A DNA stretch of 12,524 nt, taken from the NCBI GenBank assembly GCA_002693605.1, contig NZQO01000082.1, positions 1 to 12,524 on the forward strand, in the 5' to 3' direction. The notes under the pieces are model-generated. The model ran no database searches and had not been told where the DNA came from. It saw only the letters and a list, made by a program, of their open reading frames with translations. Position numbers and translations under genes: made by a program. How positions within the stretch are numbered: position 1 is the first letter of the stretch; every line of letters begins with the position of its first letter. Shown here one piece after another: positions 1-7,951 of this stretch. The stretch comes from Flavobacteriaceae bacterium (GTDB lineage: Bacteria > Bacteroidota > Bacteroidia > Flavobacteriales > Flavobacteriaceae).

Positions 1-689
1 AAAAAACAGGGGCCGATACGACCATTATCTTCGTGCCGCCCGCCTTTGCCGCAGATGCCATTATGGAAGCCGCAGATGCCGGAATTGGTGTTATCATTAC
101 GATTACCGAAGGAATTCCTGTAGGAGACATGATTAAGGCTGCCGATTATATTAAAGATAAAGAGTGCCGATTAATCGGGCCCAACTGTCCTGGTGTAATT
201 ACCCCAGGCGAGGCCAAAGTAGGCATTATGCCCGGCTTTGTATTCAAAAAAGGAAAGGTGGGCGTTGTTTCAAAATCTGGAACGTTAACATATGAAGCTG
301 CAGACCAAGTGGTAAAGCAGGGGCTGGGTATTACCACAGCCATTGGTATTGGTGGCGACCCGATTATCGGAACAACCACCAAAGAAGCTGTGGAGCTGCT
401 TATTAATGATGATGAGACCGAAGCGGTGGTAATGATCGGTGAAATTGGAGGTCAGTTAGAGGCCGATGCCGCACGCTGGTACAAGGAAAGTGGAAGCAAA
501 AAGCCTATCGTTGGCTTTATCGCTGGCGAAACGGCCCCAGCCGGTCGTACAATGGGCCACGCCGGTGCAATTGTGGGCGGTAGTGACGACACTGCGCAAG
601 CGAAGAAGAAAATCATGCGCGAGTGTGGGATTCACGTAGTAGACTCTCCCGCCGAGATCGGAAAAAAAGTAGCCGAGGTTTTAGGATAA
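1..689 (+). CDS. sucD: Succinyl-CoA synthetase (ADP/GDP-forming) alpha subunit, 5'-truncated by window edge
   Basis: The alpha subunit of succinyl-CoA ligase carries out substrate-level phosphorylation in the TCA cycle: succinyl-CoA + Pi + NDP gives succinate + CoA + NTP, together with the beta subunit SucC. The reading frame is open from base 3, so the GTG at 33 is an internal Val codon and not a start. 228 residues are visible against roughly 290 for the family, so about 60 N-terminal residues, including most of the CoA-binding Rossmann domain, lie outside. Visible motifs are [15 protein letters not shown] (end of the CoA-binding domain), [34 protein letters not shown], and the active-site phosphohistidine loop [10 protein letters not shown] with the His codon at 558-560. 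The C-terminus ([12 protein letters not shown]) is intact. A terminator follows directly, so this gene ends its transcription unit. sucC is not in the window; in many Bacteroidota it is not adjacent, which cannot be judged here. Confidence 0.96.
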   Translation, partial: KTGADTTIIFVPPAFAADAIMEAADAGIGVIITITEGIPVGDMIKAADYIKDKECRLIGPNCPGVITPGEAKVGIMPGFVFKKGKVGVVSKSGTLTYEAADQVVKQGLGITTAIGIGGDPIIGTTTKEAVELLINDDETEAVVMIGEIGGQLEADAARWYKESGSKKPIVGFIAGETAPAGRTMGHAGAIVGGSDDTAQAKKKIMRECGIHVVDSPAEIGKKVAEVLG

Positions 690-711
690 GCCCAGCGCAC
701 CATATAAATGG

Positions 712-744
712 AAAAGTCCTGTTAGTATTAACAGGGCTTTTTTT
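712..744 (+). terminator. Intrinsic terminator after sucD
   Basis: The arms AAGTCCTGTTA (714-724) and TAACAGGGCTT (729-739) pair over 11 bp with one G-T wobble and a 4-nt loop (GTAT). Flanking A and T residues extend the stem, and a run of seven T follows at 738-744. It lies 25 bp after the sucD stop. Confidence 0.9.
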
Positions 745-751
745 ATATTTG
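744..751 (+). promoter_or_regulatory. Possible -7 promoter element for the fabG unit
   Basis: TATATTTG matches the Bacteroidota -7 consensus TAnnTTTG and lies 60 bp before the fabG start, just past the sucD terminator. No good TTTG-type -33 box is seen about 19-20 bp upstream, where the terminator hairpin lies. The T-rich terminator tail could also produce such a match by chance. The call rests on consensus and position only. Confidence 0.3.
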
Positions 752-810
752 GGGTGCACGCCATCAATGCCAATCGTGTGCGTGGATAAACCAACCAAGA
801 TACAAGCAAT

Positions 811-1557
811 ATGAAATTACTAGAGGGAAAAACAGCGATTATTACTGGCGGAAGCCGCGGAATTGGAAAGGGAATCGTAGAAACTTTTGCAAAACACGGG
901 GCCAATGTTGCCTTTACCTATAACTCTTCGAAGGAATCGGCTGAGGCTATCGCCAACGAACTTTCTAAGGAAGGCATAAAAGTTAAGGCTTATCAAAGTA
1001 ATGCCGCCAATTTCCAAGAAGCGCAAGACTTGGCTACCGAGGTGCTAAATGACTTCGGAAGTATCGATATTTTAATAAATAACGCAGGTATTACAAAGGA
1101 CAATTTGTTGATGCGTATTTCCGAAGAAGATTTTGACAAGGTAATAGAAGTTAACCTCAAATCGGTGTTTAATATGACCAAGGCCGTGCAGCGGGCAATG
1201 CTCAAGCAACGCAAGGGTTCCATTATAAACATGAGCTCGGTGGTAGGGGTTAAGGGCAACGCCGGCCAAACAAATTACGCTGCCTCCAAGGCGGGGATAC
1301 TCGGTTTCACGAAATCGGTTGCGCTAGAGCTCGGGTCGCGCGATATTCGCTGCAACGCAATCGCCCCCGGATTTATTGAAACGGAAATGACCGGCAAGCT
1401 AGACGATGCGACGGTACAGTCTTGGCGCGATGCCATTCCGCTGAAACGCGGAGGAAGCCCTGAAGATATTGCCAATGCCTGTGTGTTTTTGGCGAGCGAC
1501 CTCTCAGGATATATCACCGGACAGGTACTTAATGTTGACGGGGGAATGCTCACCTAG
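811..1557 (+). CDS. fabG: 3-oxoacyl-[acyl-carrier-protein] reductase (FabG-type SDR)
   Basis: This is a classical short-chain dehydrogenase of 248 residues, the usual FabG length. The family reduces 3-oxoacyl-ACP to 3-hydroxyacyl-ACP with NADPH in the cytosolic type II fatty acid cycle. Visible features are the nucleotide-binding glycine motif TGGSRGIG (12-19), NNAG (90-93), and the catalytic tetrad Asn115, Ser143, Tyr156 and Lys160 with the YxxxK spacing. The C-terminus GYITGQVLNVDGGMLT is typical of FabG rather than of sugar or steroid SDRs. The ATG at 811 puts the glycine motif at the normal distance from the N-terminus; there is no clear Shine-Dalgarno, as is common in this phylum. No acpP, fabF or fabD is adjacent, so it is a stand-alone fabG. 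It probably heads a unit with the VWA and prohibitin genes downstream (33-bp gap). A role in another ketoreduction cannot be excluded from sequence. Confidence 0.9.
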   Translation: MKLLEGKTAIITGGSRGIGKGIVETFAKHGANVAFTYNSSKESAEAIANELSKEGIKVKAYQSNAANFQEAQDLATEVLNDFGSIDILINNAGITKDNLLMRISEEDFDKVIEVNLKSVFNMTKAVQRAMLKQRKGSIINMSSVVGVKGNAGQTNYAASKAGILGFTKSVALELGSRDIRCNAIAPGFIETEMTGKLDDATVQSWRDAIPLKRGGSPEDIANACVFLASDLSGYITGQVLNVDGGMLT

Positions 1558-1590
1558 CCGCACCGCTAGCAACAACGCTTAAAACAATAC

Positions 1591-3624
1591 ATGCCGCAAG
1601 ACACAATAATCTATATTTTAATGGCCGGTACCGCTTCCTTGGTACTGGCTATTTTCATGTATGGATTTAGGTCGAAATTGCCACTGAAGCTGCGTTGGAG
1701 TATCGGTGTACTTCGATTTCTTACCGTGTTCGGCGTTTTACTGCTCCTAATAAATCCGAAGTTTCGCTCTGAAATTATTTCAATAGAAAAACCTAATTTG
1801 CCCATATTATTAGACAACTCTGCATCGGTGCCCGAACTAGGACAAGAATCAAATCTATCAGATGTATTGTCTCAATTGAAAACACATGAGCAGCTCAATG
1901 AAATATTCGATATTTCCTATTATACTTTTGGAAGGCAAGTGACCGAGGGAGACTCGCTGACCTTCGCTGAAAAAAATACCGATATCTCATCGGCACTTGC
2001 CACCTTGGGCGAGGTGTATAAAAATAACATTGCGCCCGTAGTGTTAATTAGCGATGGTAACCAGACCCTCGGCCAGGATTATGAGTTTACTTCGCCCGGG
2101 TTAAATCAGCCCATTTTTCCGGTGGTGCTGGGCGATTCTACGCAATATACCGATCTGCAAATTTCACGTTTAAACACGAACAGGTACGCTTTCCTGAAAA
2201 ATCAATTTCCGGTGGAAGTGCTCCTAAGCTACAGTGGCAACGAGAATGTAAATTCGCAATTCACTGTTAAACAAAACAATACAATAGTATATTCGCAGTC
2301 GCTCCAGTTTACTTCCGAAGAAAACACCAAAACGGTTTTGTTCACGCTCCCGGCCACGTCTGTTGGACTTCAGAAATATGTTGCCACGATTTCGCCGTTA
2401 CCCCAAGAAAAGAACAAAACGAACAATAGCAAGCGCTTTGCGGTAGAGGTGATAGACCAGGCCACGAACGTTTTGATAGTTAGCAAATTGATGCACCCCG
2501 ATCTAGGGGCGCTAAAAAAGGCAATAACCACGAACGAACAGCGCACGGTACGGCTTGCAAAGCCATCTGACATTGATCTCGATTTCAACGATTACCAATT
2601 GGTGATACTGTACCAGCCCGAGGGTAGTTTTGGCTCGATTTTTTCAGAGCTGGAAAAACGGCGGTCAAATCTGTGGATCGTTACCGGCACCGAAACCGAC
2701 TGGACGTTCCTGAGTAGGGCGCAACCTTGGTTTAAGAAAGAAACTACACGGCAAACAGAGGAGGTCCAAGCGCAACTAAATAACAATTTCAACAGTTTCT
2801 CGGTTGTTTCATTGGGTTTTAATGAGCTTCCGCCATTAACAACTACTTTTGGTGAATTACTAATTGGTGCTCCGCATGAAATTATTTTGGAGCAGACGGT
2901 AAGCAGGTTTACTACTGGCAGTGCACTTGTTGCCACGACCGACATAGACGAACGGCGAACCGCGATTTGGGATGGCGAGGGGATTTGGAAGTGGCGTGCG
3001 GCAAGTTTCTTGAACACTGATTCATTTCAGGATTTTGACGCGTTCATCGGCCAGTTGGTGCAGTACCTGTCTTCCAAAAAGCAGCGAAGCCGCCTAGAGG
3101 TGGCCAATGAATCGTTCTATTACAATAATAATGCGGTAACCGTTTCGGCGCAATATTTCGATAAGAACTTTGAGTTTGACAGTGGGGCATCGGTACAAAT
3201 TACCATCACCAATGAGGAAACCAACAAGAAGACGGTTTTTCCGCTATTGTTGAAGAATAATTTTTACGAGGTAGATTTAAATAGTTTGCCGGCGGGGGAA
3301 TATCGTTTTACAGTTTCGGTAGCCGATGAAGGAATTTCGCGAAGCGGAAATTTCAGTATTTTGGAATATAACGTCGAGCAGCAATTTTTAAATGCCGATA
3401 TTGAAAAGCTTCGGCGTACAGCCGAAAGGACAAAAGGCGAACTTTTTTTCCCTGCCGAGATTGACGCGCTTATTTCTACCTTATTGGACGATGAGAGGTT
3501 CGTGTCCATTCAGAAAAGCGAGGTAAAGGTTGTGCCGCTAATTGATTGGAAATACCTTCTTGCCTTTATCGTCTTGACCCTTTCCTTGGAATGGTTTATG
3601 CGTAAATATAACGGATTGATATAA
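1591..3624 (+). CDS. Membrane-anchored VWA-domain protein
   Basis: This 677-residue protein is of a type common in Bacteroidota but without an assigned function. Two hydrophobic segments (about 6-26 and 38-55) come first. They are followed by a von Willebrand A-like domain (about 70-182) with an intact metal-site motif DNSAS (Asp75, Ser77, Ser79), a Thr130-Asp131 pair and a second acidic strand VVLISDG (Asp155). Next come an Ig-like beta region (about 190-287), an alpha/beta region resembling the glutamine-amidotransferase-like fold of related proteins (NVLIVS at 293-298, VTGTETDW at 364-371), and another beta-rich region (about 510-600). A C-terminal membrane helix (about 652-669) precedes the charged tail RKYNGLI. 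Most of the protein therefore probably faces the periplasm. The ATG at 1591 gives a full first helix; the ATG at 1621 would cut into it. The gene sits between fabG and a prohibitin-like gene, probably co-transcribed. The domain calls are from motif reading; the middle regions are less certain. Confidence 0.75.
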   Translation: MPQDTIIYILMAGTASLVLAIFMYGFRSKLPLKLRWSIGVLRFLTVFGVLLLLINPKFRSEIISIEKPNLPILLDNSASVPELGQESNLSDVLSQLKTHEQLNEIFDISYYTFGRQVTEGDSLTFAEKNTDISSALATLGEVYKNNIAPVVLISDGNQTLGQDYEFTSPGLNQPIFPVVLGDSTQYTDLQISRLNTNRYAFLKNQFPVEVLLSYSGNENVNSQFTVKQNNTIVYSQSLQFTSEENTKTVLFTLPATSVGLQKYVATISPLPQEKNKTNNSKRFAVEVIDQATNVLIVSKLMHPDLGALKKAITTNEQRTVRLAKPSDIDLDFNDYQLVILYQPEGSFGSIFSELEKRRSNLWIVTGTETDWTFLSRAQPWFKKETTRQTEEVQAQLNNNFNSFSVVSLGFNELPPLTTTFGELLIGAPHEIILEQTVSRFTTGSALVATTDIDERRTAIWDGEGIWKWRAASFLNTDSFQDFDAFIGQLVQYLSSKKQRSRLEVANESFYYNNNAVTVSAQYFDKNFEFDSGASVQITITNEETNKKTVFPLLLKNNFYEVDLNSLPAGEYRFTVSVADEGISRSGNFSILEYNVEQQFLNADIEKLRRTAERTKGELFFPAEIDALISTLLDDERFVSIQKSEVKVVPLIDWKYLLAFIVLTLSLEWFMRKYNGLI

Positions 3625-3643
3625 TTTTTAAACTAAACATGCT

Positions 3644-4459
3644 ATGGACAAATTACCTAAAATTGGAATTCCAGTAATTATTGGAATTATCTTGCTAATA
3701 ATATTAATTGCCAAATCGGCAATTACGATCGACTCTGGTGAAGCAGGGGTTCTATACCGCACCTTTGGGGGTGGGGTAGTAACCGATGAGCCACCGCTAG
3801 GCGAGGGGTTCCACATTGTGGCCCCGTGGAACAAGGTGTTCGTTTATGAGGTTCGCCGCCAGGAAATATTTGAAAAAATGAAGGTGCTATCCTCTAATGG
3901 ACTTGACATTCAGCTTGATGCGAGTGCATGGTATATGCCCCGTTATGAGGACCTTGGCAAGCTCCACCAAGAAATTGGGGAGAATTACCTTCAGCGTATC
4001 TTATTGCCTACAATACGGTCTGCCGCACGAAGCGTGGTAGGTCGTTATACGCCAGAACAACTATACTCGAGCAAGCGCGACGCCATCCAGCGGGAGATTT
4101 TTGAGGAAACGAAAAAAATTGTCGATGACCAATACCTCGTGCTAGACGAGATTTTAGTGCGCGACGTTACCTTGCCGCCTACCATTAAGGATGCCATTGA
4201 ACGTAAATTACGACAAGAACAGGAATCACTGGAGTACGAGTTCAGGCTTGAAAAGGCCTCTAAGGAAGCTCAGAAACAGCGCATCGAGGCACAGGGAAAG
4301 GCCGACGCGAACACTATCTTGAGCGCGTCACTTACCGATAAGATTCTGCAGGATAAAGGAATTGAAGCCACCATGAAACTTTCTGAATCGCAGAACAGCA
4401 AAGTTATCGTTATCGGCTCGGGCGATAGCGGTTTGCCCATTATCCTGGGCGACCAATAA
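3644..4459 (+). CDS. Prohibitin-like SPFH/band 7 membrane protein
   Basis: This 271-residue SPFH protein is of the prohibitin subfamily. Family members form large oligomeric rings on membranes and are linked to membrane organisation or to control of FtsH-type proteases; the role here is not known. A single N-terminal membrane helix (about 8-24) is followed by a band 7 domain (about 28-185) with the prohibitin-like stretches SGEAGVLYRTFGG, GFHIVAPWNKV, LPTIRSAARSVVGRYT and VLDEILVRDVTLPPTI. A charged coiled coil follows (about 184-222, rich in Glu, Lys and Gln, with RIEAQGKADAN). The C-terminal region KVIVIGSGDSGLPIILG also resembles prohibitins. The ATG at 3644 lies 19 bp after the VWA stop, so the two are probably co-transcribed. 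A strong terminator follows 19 bp after the stop, making this the last gene of the unit. Confidence 0.9.
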   Translation: MDKLPKIGIPVIIGIILLIILIAKSAITIDSGEAGVLYRTFGGGVVTDEPPLGEGFHIVAPWNKVFVYEVRRQEIFEKMKVLSSNGLDIQLDASAWYMPRYEDLGKLHQEIGENYLQRILLPTIRSAARSVVGRYTPEQLYSSKRDAIQREIFEETKKIVDDQYLVLDEILVRDVTLPPTIKDAIERKLRQEQESLEYEFRLEKASKEAQKQRIEAQGKADANTILSASLTDKILQDKGIEATMKLSESQNSKVIVIGSGDSGLPIILGDQ

Positions 4460-4478
4460 ATTTTATTGATTAAGATGG

Positions 4479-4508
4479 AAAAGCCGTTTCGTGTGAAACG
4501 GCTTTTTT
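4479..4508. terminator. Bidirectional terminator between convergent genes
   Basis: AAAAGCCGTTTC (4479-4490) pairs perfectly with GAAACGGCTTTT (4495-4506) around a GTGT loop. A run of six T follows on the plus strand (4503-4508), and four A precede the GC core, giving a U-run on the minus-strand transcript. It starts 19 bp after the prohibitin-like gene and 3 bp beyond the stop of the convergent symporter gene, so it can end both units. Confidence 0.9.
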
Positions 4509-4511
4509 CGT

Positions 4512-6263
4512 TTAGTTACGCTTCCAAAGCTTAAATATTATTAATGCCGAAACAGCTGCGATGCCCAGTAATATTATAGCGCCTAACCAGTTTCCGTAGA
4601 TAATATAACCCGTGGCAAATAGTGAGGTATAAACAAAGACAATGCCCAGAAGCATACAGGCCAAGTCTATCGTAAATCGGTCGTTAGTTGATTTAAGAGG
4701 AATATCATTCTCCGCAGCAATCTTTTTAAAGGGTCGCCACCCTTTACCGTATGGGGTAACTATATTGTAAAAATTTGCGAGGGTCTTCGTGGCGGTAGGC
4801 CGAGTGGTCAAGGTAACTGCAATCCAGCTCACGGTAGTAATGGCAACCCCGTAGACCAGCTTTTCGTAATCTTCTAGGCCAAAATCTATAAATTCGAAAG
4901 TGAGGGCTACGATAAAGGACACGACCATGCCGGTAATTTCACTATAAGCGTTTATGCGCCACCAGAACCATCTAAGAATAAAAATAAGCCCCGTACCGGC
5001 ACCTATTTGAAGCAAAATGGCAAAGGTGCTCAGCGCACTGCTTAGCGCTAAGGCAAGCAAGGCAGCCAATGCCATAAGCACCACGGTAGAGAGGCGGCCT
5101 ACGTTTACCAATTCTTTTTCTGATGCTTCCGGCTTTACGAAGCGTTGGTAGAAATCAAGTGAAATATAGGATGAGCCCCAGTTTAGGTGTGTGGAGATAG
5201 TACTCATAAATGCGGCTATCAATGACGCAACCACTAAGCCTAGCAATCCGGCCGGTAGGTTGGTAAGCATCGCCGGATACCCAAGGTCATGACCAAGTAC
5301 CGCATTCGGGAATTGAGCGCCAATGTCGCTTAACTGAGGATAAAGAACCAAGGAGGCTAATGCGATTATTATCCAAGGCCAAGGACGTAACGCATAATGT
5401 GCCACGTTGAAGAGTAGGGTGGCGCCTATGGCATTTTTCTCATCTTTTGCTGATAGCATGCGCTGTGCGATATAGCCACCGCCGCCCGGTTCGGCCCCCG
5501 GGTACCATACGCTCCACCATTGTACGGCCAGCGGAATGATTAACAAAACAAGCAAGGACTTGGTGTCGCTGAAATCGGGTAAAAAATTAAGCTTATCGGC
5601 TACGTTCTCGTGGGTCAACAAATTTTGCAAGCCCCCAATTTCGGGCATTGATACAATATAATAGGCCGCCCAGACTGACCCGACCATGGCAATAATAAAC
5701 TGTAAAAAATCAGTAAAGATAACTCCCCGTAAGCCTCCAATAGAACTATACGCTACGGTAATTGCCGATGCATAGAGGACCGATTCCCACGCCTCTAAAT
5801 TGAACAAGATGCCACCGATCTTGATGGCGGCCAAGCACACCGATGCCATAATCATTACGTTAAAGAACACCCCAAGGTAAATGGCACGAAATCCGCGCAA
5901 AAAGGCTGCTTCCTTACCGCTGTAGCGCATTTCATAAAATTGAAGGTCGGTAAGCACCTGAGAGCGGCGCCATAATTTTGCGTAAACGAAGACGGTAAGC
6001 ATTCCGGTTATTAAGAAAGTCCACCAAACCCAATTTCCGCTTATTCCGTTTTGGCGCACTATATCGGTAACCAGGTTTGGGGTGTCGGCCGAAAAAGTGG
6101 TGGCCACCATTGAAATACCGAGCAACCACCAAGGCATATTTCTTCCGGAGAGAAAAAATTCCTGTGTGTTTTTGCCAGATTGCCTTGCAACGATAAGACC
6201 AATTAATAGGAAAAGTGAAAAGAATGAGATAATTAGAATCCAGTCGAGCGTGGCTAATTGCAT
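4512..6263 (-). CDS. Sodium:solute symporter (SSS family)
   Basis: This 583-residue polytopic inner-membrane transporter of the LeuT-fold SSS family imports an organic solute with Na+. The substrate cannot be told from sequence. The N-terminus has a short tail, then a helix (about 7-27), RQSGKNTQEFFLSGRNMPWW (28-46 contains the family's FFLSGR stretch), and GISMVATTFSADTPN (49-63). The SSS signature region AYSSIGGLRGVIFTDFLQ lies at 171-188. A Na2-site-like segment AAFMSTISTHLNWGSSYISLD (about 350-370) carries Ser354 and Thr355 where vSGLT has two serines. I count about 13-14 hydrophobic segments. The frame is open upstream to an ATG at 6326, but that would overlap the preceding gene by 53 bp. 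The ATG at 6263 lies 10 bp after that gene's stop and starts directly before the first helix, so I chose it. It is the last gene of a three-gene minus-strand unit and ends at the shared terminator. Confidence 0.93.
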   Translation of the reverse strand: MQLATLDWILIISFFSLFLLIGLIVARQSGKNTQEFFLSGRNMPWWLLGISMVATTFSADTPNLVTDIVRQNGISGNWVWWTFLITGMLTVFVYAKLWRRSQVLTDLQFYEMRYSGKEAAFLRGFRAIYLGVFFNVMIMASVCLAAIKIGGILFNLEAWESVLYASAITVAYSSIGGLRGVIFTDFLQFIIAMVGSVWAAYYIVSMPEIGGLQNLLTHENVADKLNFLPDFSDTKSLLVLLIIPLAVQWWSVWYPGAEPGGGGYIAQRMLSAKDEKNAIGATLLFNVAHYALRPWPWIIIALASLVLYPQLSDIGAQFPNAVLGHDLGYPAMLTNLPAGLLGLVVASLIAAFMSTISTHLNWGSSYISLDFYQRFVKPEASEKELVNVGRLSTVVLMALAALLALALSSALSTFAILLQIGAGTGLIFILRWFWWRINAYSEITGMVVSFIVALTFEFIDFGLEDYEKLVYGVAITTVSWIAVTLTTRPTATKTLANFYNIVTPYGKGWRPFKKIAAENDIPLKSTNDRFTIDLACMLLGIVFVYTSLFATGYIIYGNWLGAIILLGIAAVSALIIFKLWKRN

Positions 6264-6273
6264 AGGTTTCGAG

Positions 6274-6849
6274 TTAATACACTGCGGTAAGTGCCTTGGC
6301 CTGGCCAACCCAATTGTCCCGTTCAATGCGACCGGGGAAGAAGTCGATCAAGTCGGTAATGATGCGAATGTCTGAATCGTTGAGCTTACTTATTTGGTCA
6401 AAGGTATAGATGCCAATTTCGTTCAGTTTTTGCTCAATGTAGGGACCTATGCCTCCAATTTTGGTGAGGTCATCCTTATCACTGTAATCTGCATAGCCAA
6501 AACTGTCAAAATCCAATTCCGGTCTTTTTTTGTGGTAGGAGATATAACTCGTGCGCGCTTGTTGGGCAACGACTTCCTGTGGTTTTTGTGGCGAAATTTC
6601 CTCTTGGGTTTGTTTTACCATTTCGGCAATTCGAGGTTTTATTTCGGTAAATATAGTCTCTATATCTCTTATCTTATTATCCGTTTTCGAAAGGTTAACT
6701 TCCTTTTTCAACCTATCGATAGTCTTGTGATACTTAGTACGGTGCAACCAAAGGGCAGAAAAGTAGCCGATTAGAAAAGCACTTAGCATGAGCCCGAATA
6801 TGCCCACAATATCGGCCGAAAAAGGTAAAAGAGTGCTTAGTTCGTTCAT
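6274..6849 (-). CDS. Membrane-anchored helix-hairpin-helix protein
   Basis: This 191-residue protein is of unassigned function. An N-terminal membrane helix (about 13-35) is followed by a charged, probably coiled-coil segment (about 40-85) and a low-complexity linker. The C-terminal domain (about 125-186) contains DDLTKIGGIGPYIEQKLNEI, with the helix-hairpin-helix core IGGIGPYIEQKL at 131-142, then GIYTFDQISKLNDSDI and DNWVGQAKAL. This pattern resembles the predicted 'flap endonuclease-like'/DUF4332-type HhH domains that often occur at the C-terminus of small membrane proteins. No nuclease active-site residues are evident, so I would not call it a nuclease. The start ATG (6847-6849) directly follows the stop of the upstream OmpA-type gene (TAAATG), which points to translational coupling. 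The next gene, the symporter, begins 10 bp after its stop. Confidence 0.8.
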   Translation of the reverse strand: MNELSTLLPFSADIVGIFGLMLSAFLIGYFSALWLHRTKYHKTIDRLKKEVNLSKTDNKIRDIETIFTEIKPRIAEMVKQTQEEISPQKPQEVVAQQARTSYISYHKKRPELDFDSFGYADYSDKDDLTKIGGIGPYIEQKLNEIGIYTFDQISKLNDSDIRIITDLIDFFPGRIERDNWVGQAKALTAVY

Positions 6850-7812
6850 TTAGTTTAGGTAAAATACAACTTCAATACGTTGGTTGGCCATTCGTCCGCG
6901 CTGGGTATTGTTGGTGTCGATTGGGTCTTCCTCACCCCTAGAGGTGGCCTTTATACGGCCGCTATCAATATTGCCCTTACGTATAACGTACCAACGAACC
7001 TGACGGGCAAAATCCAGTCCTGTTCTATAGTTATCTATGCTGTTGCCAATATTGTCTGTATGGCCAATAATTTCTACCTGTATGTCTGGATTGTTGGTCG
7101 TAACGGTCTTAATTTCTTCCATCAAATTACGCAAATTATCATTCGCCATGATGCCATCTATGGAAAATTTAGGGTAAAATGTCTTGGTCTCCGGTATCTT
7201 GCTCTTTAGTGATTCGATACGCTCTACATCTAACGGTTTGAAGGATAAAGAAATAGCCTTGGTAAAAGTGCTGTCGTCTTCGAAAGAAATATCCTTAATT
7301 ATGGGTTTAATTACAATTTTATTGGCGGGTACTCCCGTTCCAATTAGCTGTTCCTTTATGAAATTACCACGCTGGATTCCCAGGTTTGGCGATTGTAACC
7401 TTTCCGAGGCACTGTAAACCGAAGCGATGTGCACCTCACTTTCCGGATTTTGCAACATATAGGTGTTGACCTTGTATTTATAGTCCTGGAGCGATGCAGG
7501 AATAATGACATTGGGGTTATTCTTGTTAATTTTCATTCCTTCCGAAAAGTAAAAAACAATATCGCCCTCACTGTTAATAGCCTTAAGGCCGCTTAATTCA
7601 CTGTCATTAGTAAACTCGGACGTCGCTATCGTAGTATCGGTTTCCTGATTATTTGTAGCGGGTGTGGCTGCCGTACTGCTCTTTGAGGTCCTAACTGTGC
7701 TATCGGCCTTTCCGAGATTATTATGATCCTTTTCGGAAATAACGGAATAGAGCCATAGCCCGAAGACCGACCAAATTATGAAAACCGAAAATGCAATTAA
7801 AAAATTTTTCAT
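6850..7812 (-). CDS. OmpA-family (OmpA C-terminal domain) protein with N-terminal membrane anchor
   Basis: This is a 320-residue envelope protein predicted to bind peptidoglycan. It starts MKNFLIAFSVFIIWSVFGLW, a single membrane helix (about 3-23) with no lipobox and no obvious signal-peptidase site, followed by a Ser/Thr/Asn-rich linker (about 30-75). A degenerate OmpA-like module (about 84-195, IVFYFSEGMKINKNN through ISLSFKPL) precedes a canonical OmpA_C module (about 213-319). The canonical module has EIIGHTDNIGNSIDNYRTGL (247-266), IKATSRGEEDPIDTN and the terminal RMANQRIEVVF that contribute to peptidoglycan binding in the family. No beta-barrel is present, so it is unlike classical OmpA. 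The frame is open to a GTG at 7866, but that start would put a non-hydrophobic stretch before the helix and would lie on the presumed promoter. ATG 7812 is therefore preferred. It is the first gene of the minus-strand unit. Confidence 0.88.
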   Translation of the reverse strand: MKNFLIAFSVFIIWSVFGLWLYSVISEKDHNNLGKADSTVRTSKSSTAATPATNNQETDTTIATSEFTNDSELSGLKAINSEGDIVFYFSEGMKINKNNPNVIIPASLQDYKYKVNTYMLQNPESEVHIASVYSASERLQSPNLGIQRGNFIKEQLIGTGVPANKIVIKPIIKDISFEDDSTFTKAISLSFKPLDVERIESLKSKIPETKTFYPKFSIDGIMANDNLRNLMEEIKTVTTNNPDIQVEIIGHTDNIGNSIDNYRTGLDFARQVRWYVIRKGNIDSGRIKATSRGEEDPIDTNNTQRGRMANQRIEVVFYLN

Positions 7813-7865
7813 GCGCACAAATGCAATGCCGTACCACGTGAATACTTTGGGAAACACGCGTTTCA

Positions 7866-7873
7866 CAAATCTA
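7866..7873 (-). promoter_or_regulatory. Probable -7 promoter element for the OmpA/HhH/symporter unit
   Basis: The minus strand reads TAGATTTG, matching the Bacteroidota consensus TAnnTTTG. Transcription would start near 7859-7862, leaving an untranslated leader of about 50 nt before ATG 7812. The -33 region is AT-rich without a clean TTTG. The element has an inverted copy in front of the his leader. Confidence 0.45.
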
Positions 7874-7931
7874 TGAAAAATACACTCTATAAACTCCGTT
7901 AAATTTTATATGTTTTTAACACAGTTTTAAA

Positions 7932-7946
7932 CTATAAAATTTATAG
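7932..7946. repeat. AT-rich inverted repeat in the divergent control region
   Basis: CTATAAA (7932-7938) and TTTATAG (7940-7946) form a perfect 7-bp inverted repeat around a single A. It overlaps the presumed his promoter just upstream of and into the -7 element. Immediately upstream is a shorter one, GTTT-T-AAAC (7924-7932). These could be operator half-sites or simply a product of AT-rich promoter DNA. Confidence 0.35.
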
Positions 7947-7951
7947 ATTTG
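7944..7951 (+). promoter_or_regulatory. Probable -7 promoter element of the his leader transcript
   Basis: TAGATTTG matches TAnnTTTG and is followed by TACC. It would start transcription near 7955, only about 7 nt before the leader-peptide ATG at 7962 and about 150 nt before hisG. The -33 box is weak. The rest of the gap 7813-8108 holds the divergent promoter, the AT-rich repeats and the attenuator described separately. Confidence 0.5.

Noticed and set aside
33..689. GTG at 33 as the start of a short SucD.
   Set aside because: The frame continues upstream to base 3 with family-typical sequence (TGADTTIIF), so the gene is simply cut by the window edge.
2592..3017. A 141-codon open frame on the minus strand opposite the VWA gene, and similar long antisense frames inside hisG and hisB.
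   Set aside because: They lie wholly inside well-supported genes, show no family motifs and have the Ser/Arg/Leu-rich composition of antisense shadows.
6264..6326. An extended N-terminus of the symporter starting at ATG 6326.
   Set aside because: It would overlap the HhH gene by 53 bp with out-of-frame sequence, and the extra 21 residues are not hydrophobic or family-like. ATG 6263 fits the 10-bp gap.
7813..7866. An extended OmpA-type protein starting at GTG 7866.
   Set aside because: The GTG lies on the presumed -7 element, and the added 18 residues precede a normal membrane-anchor start at ATG 7812.
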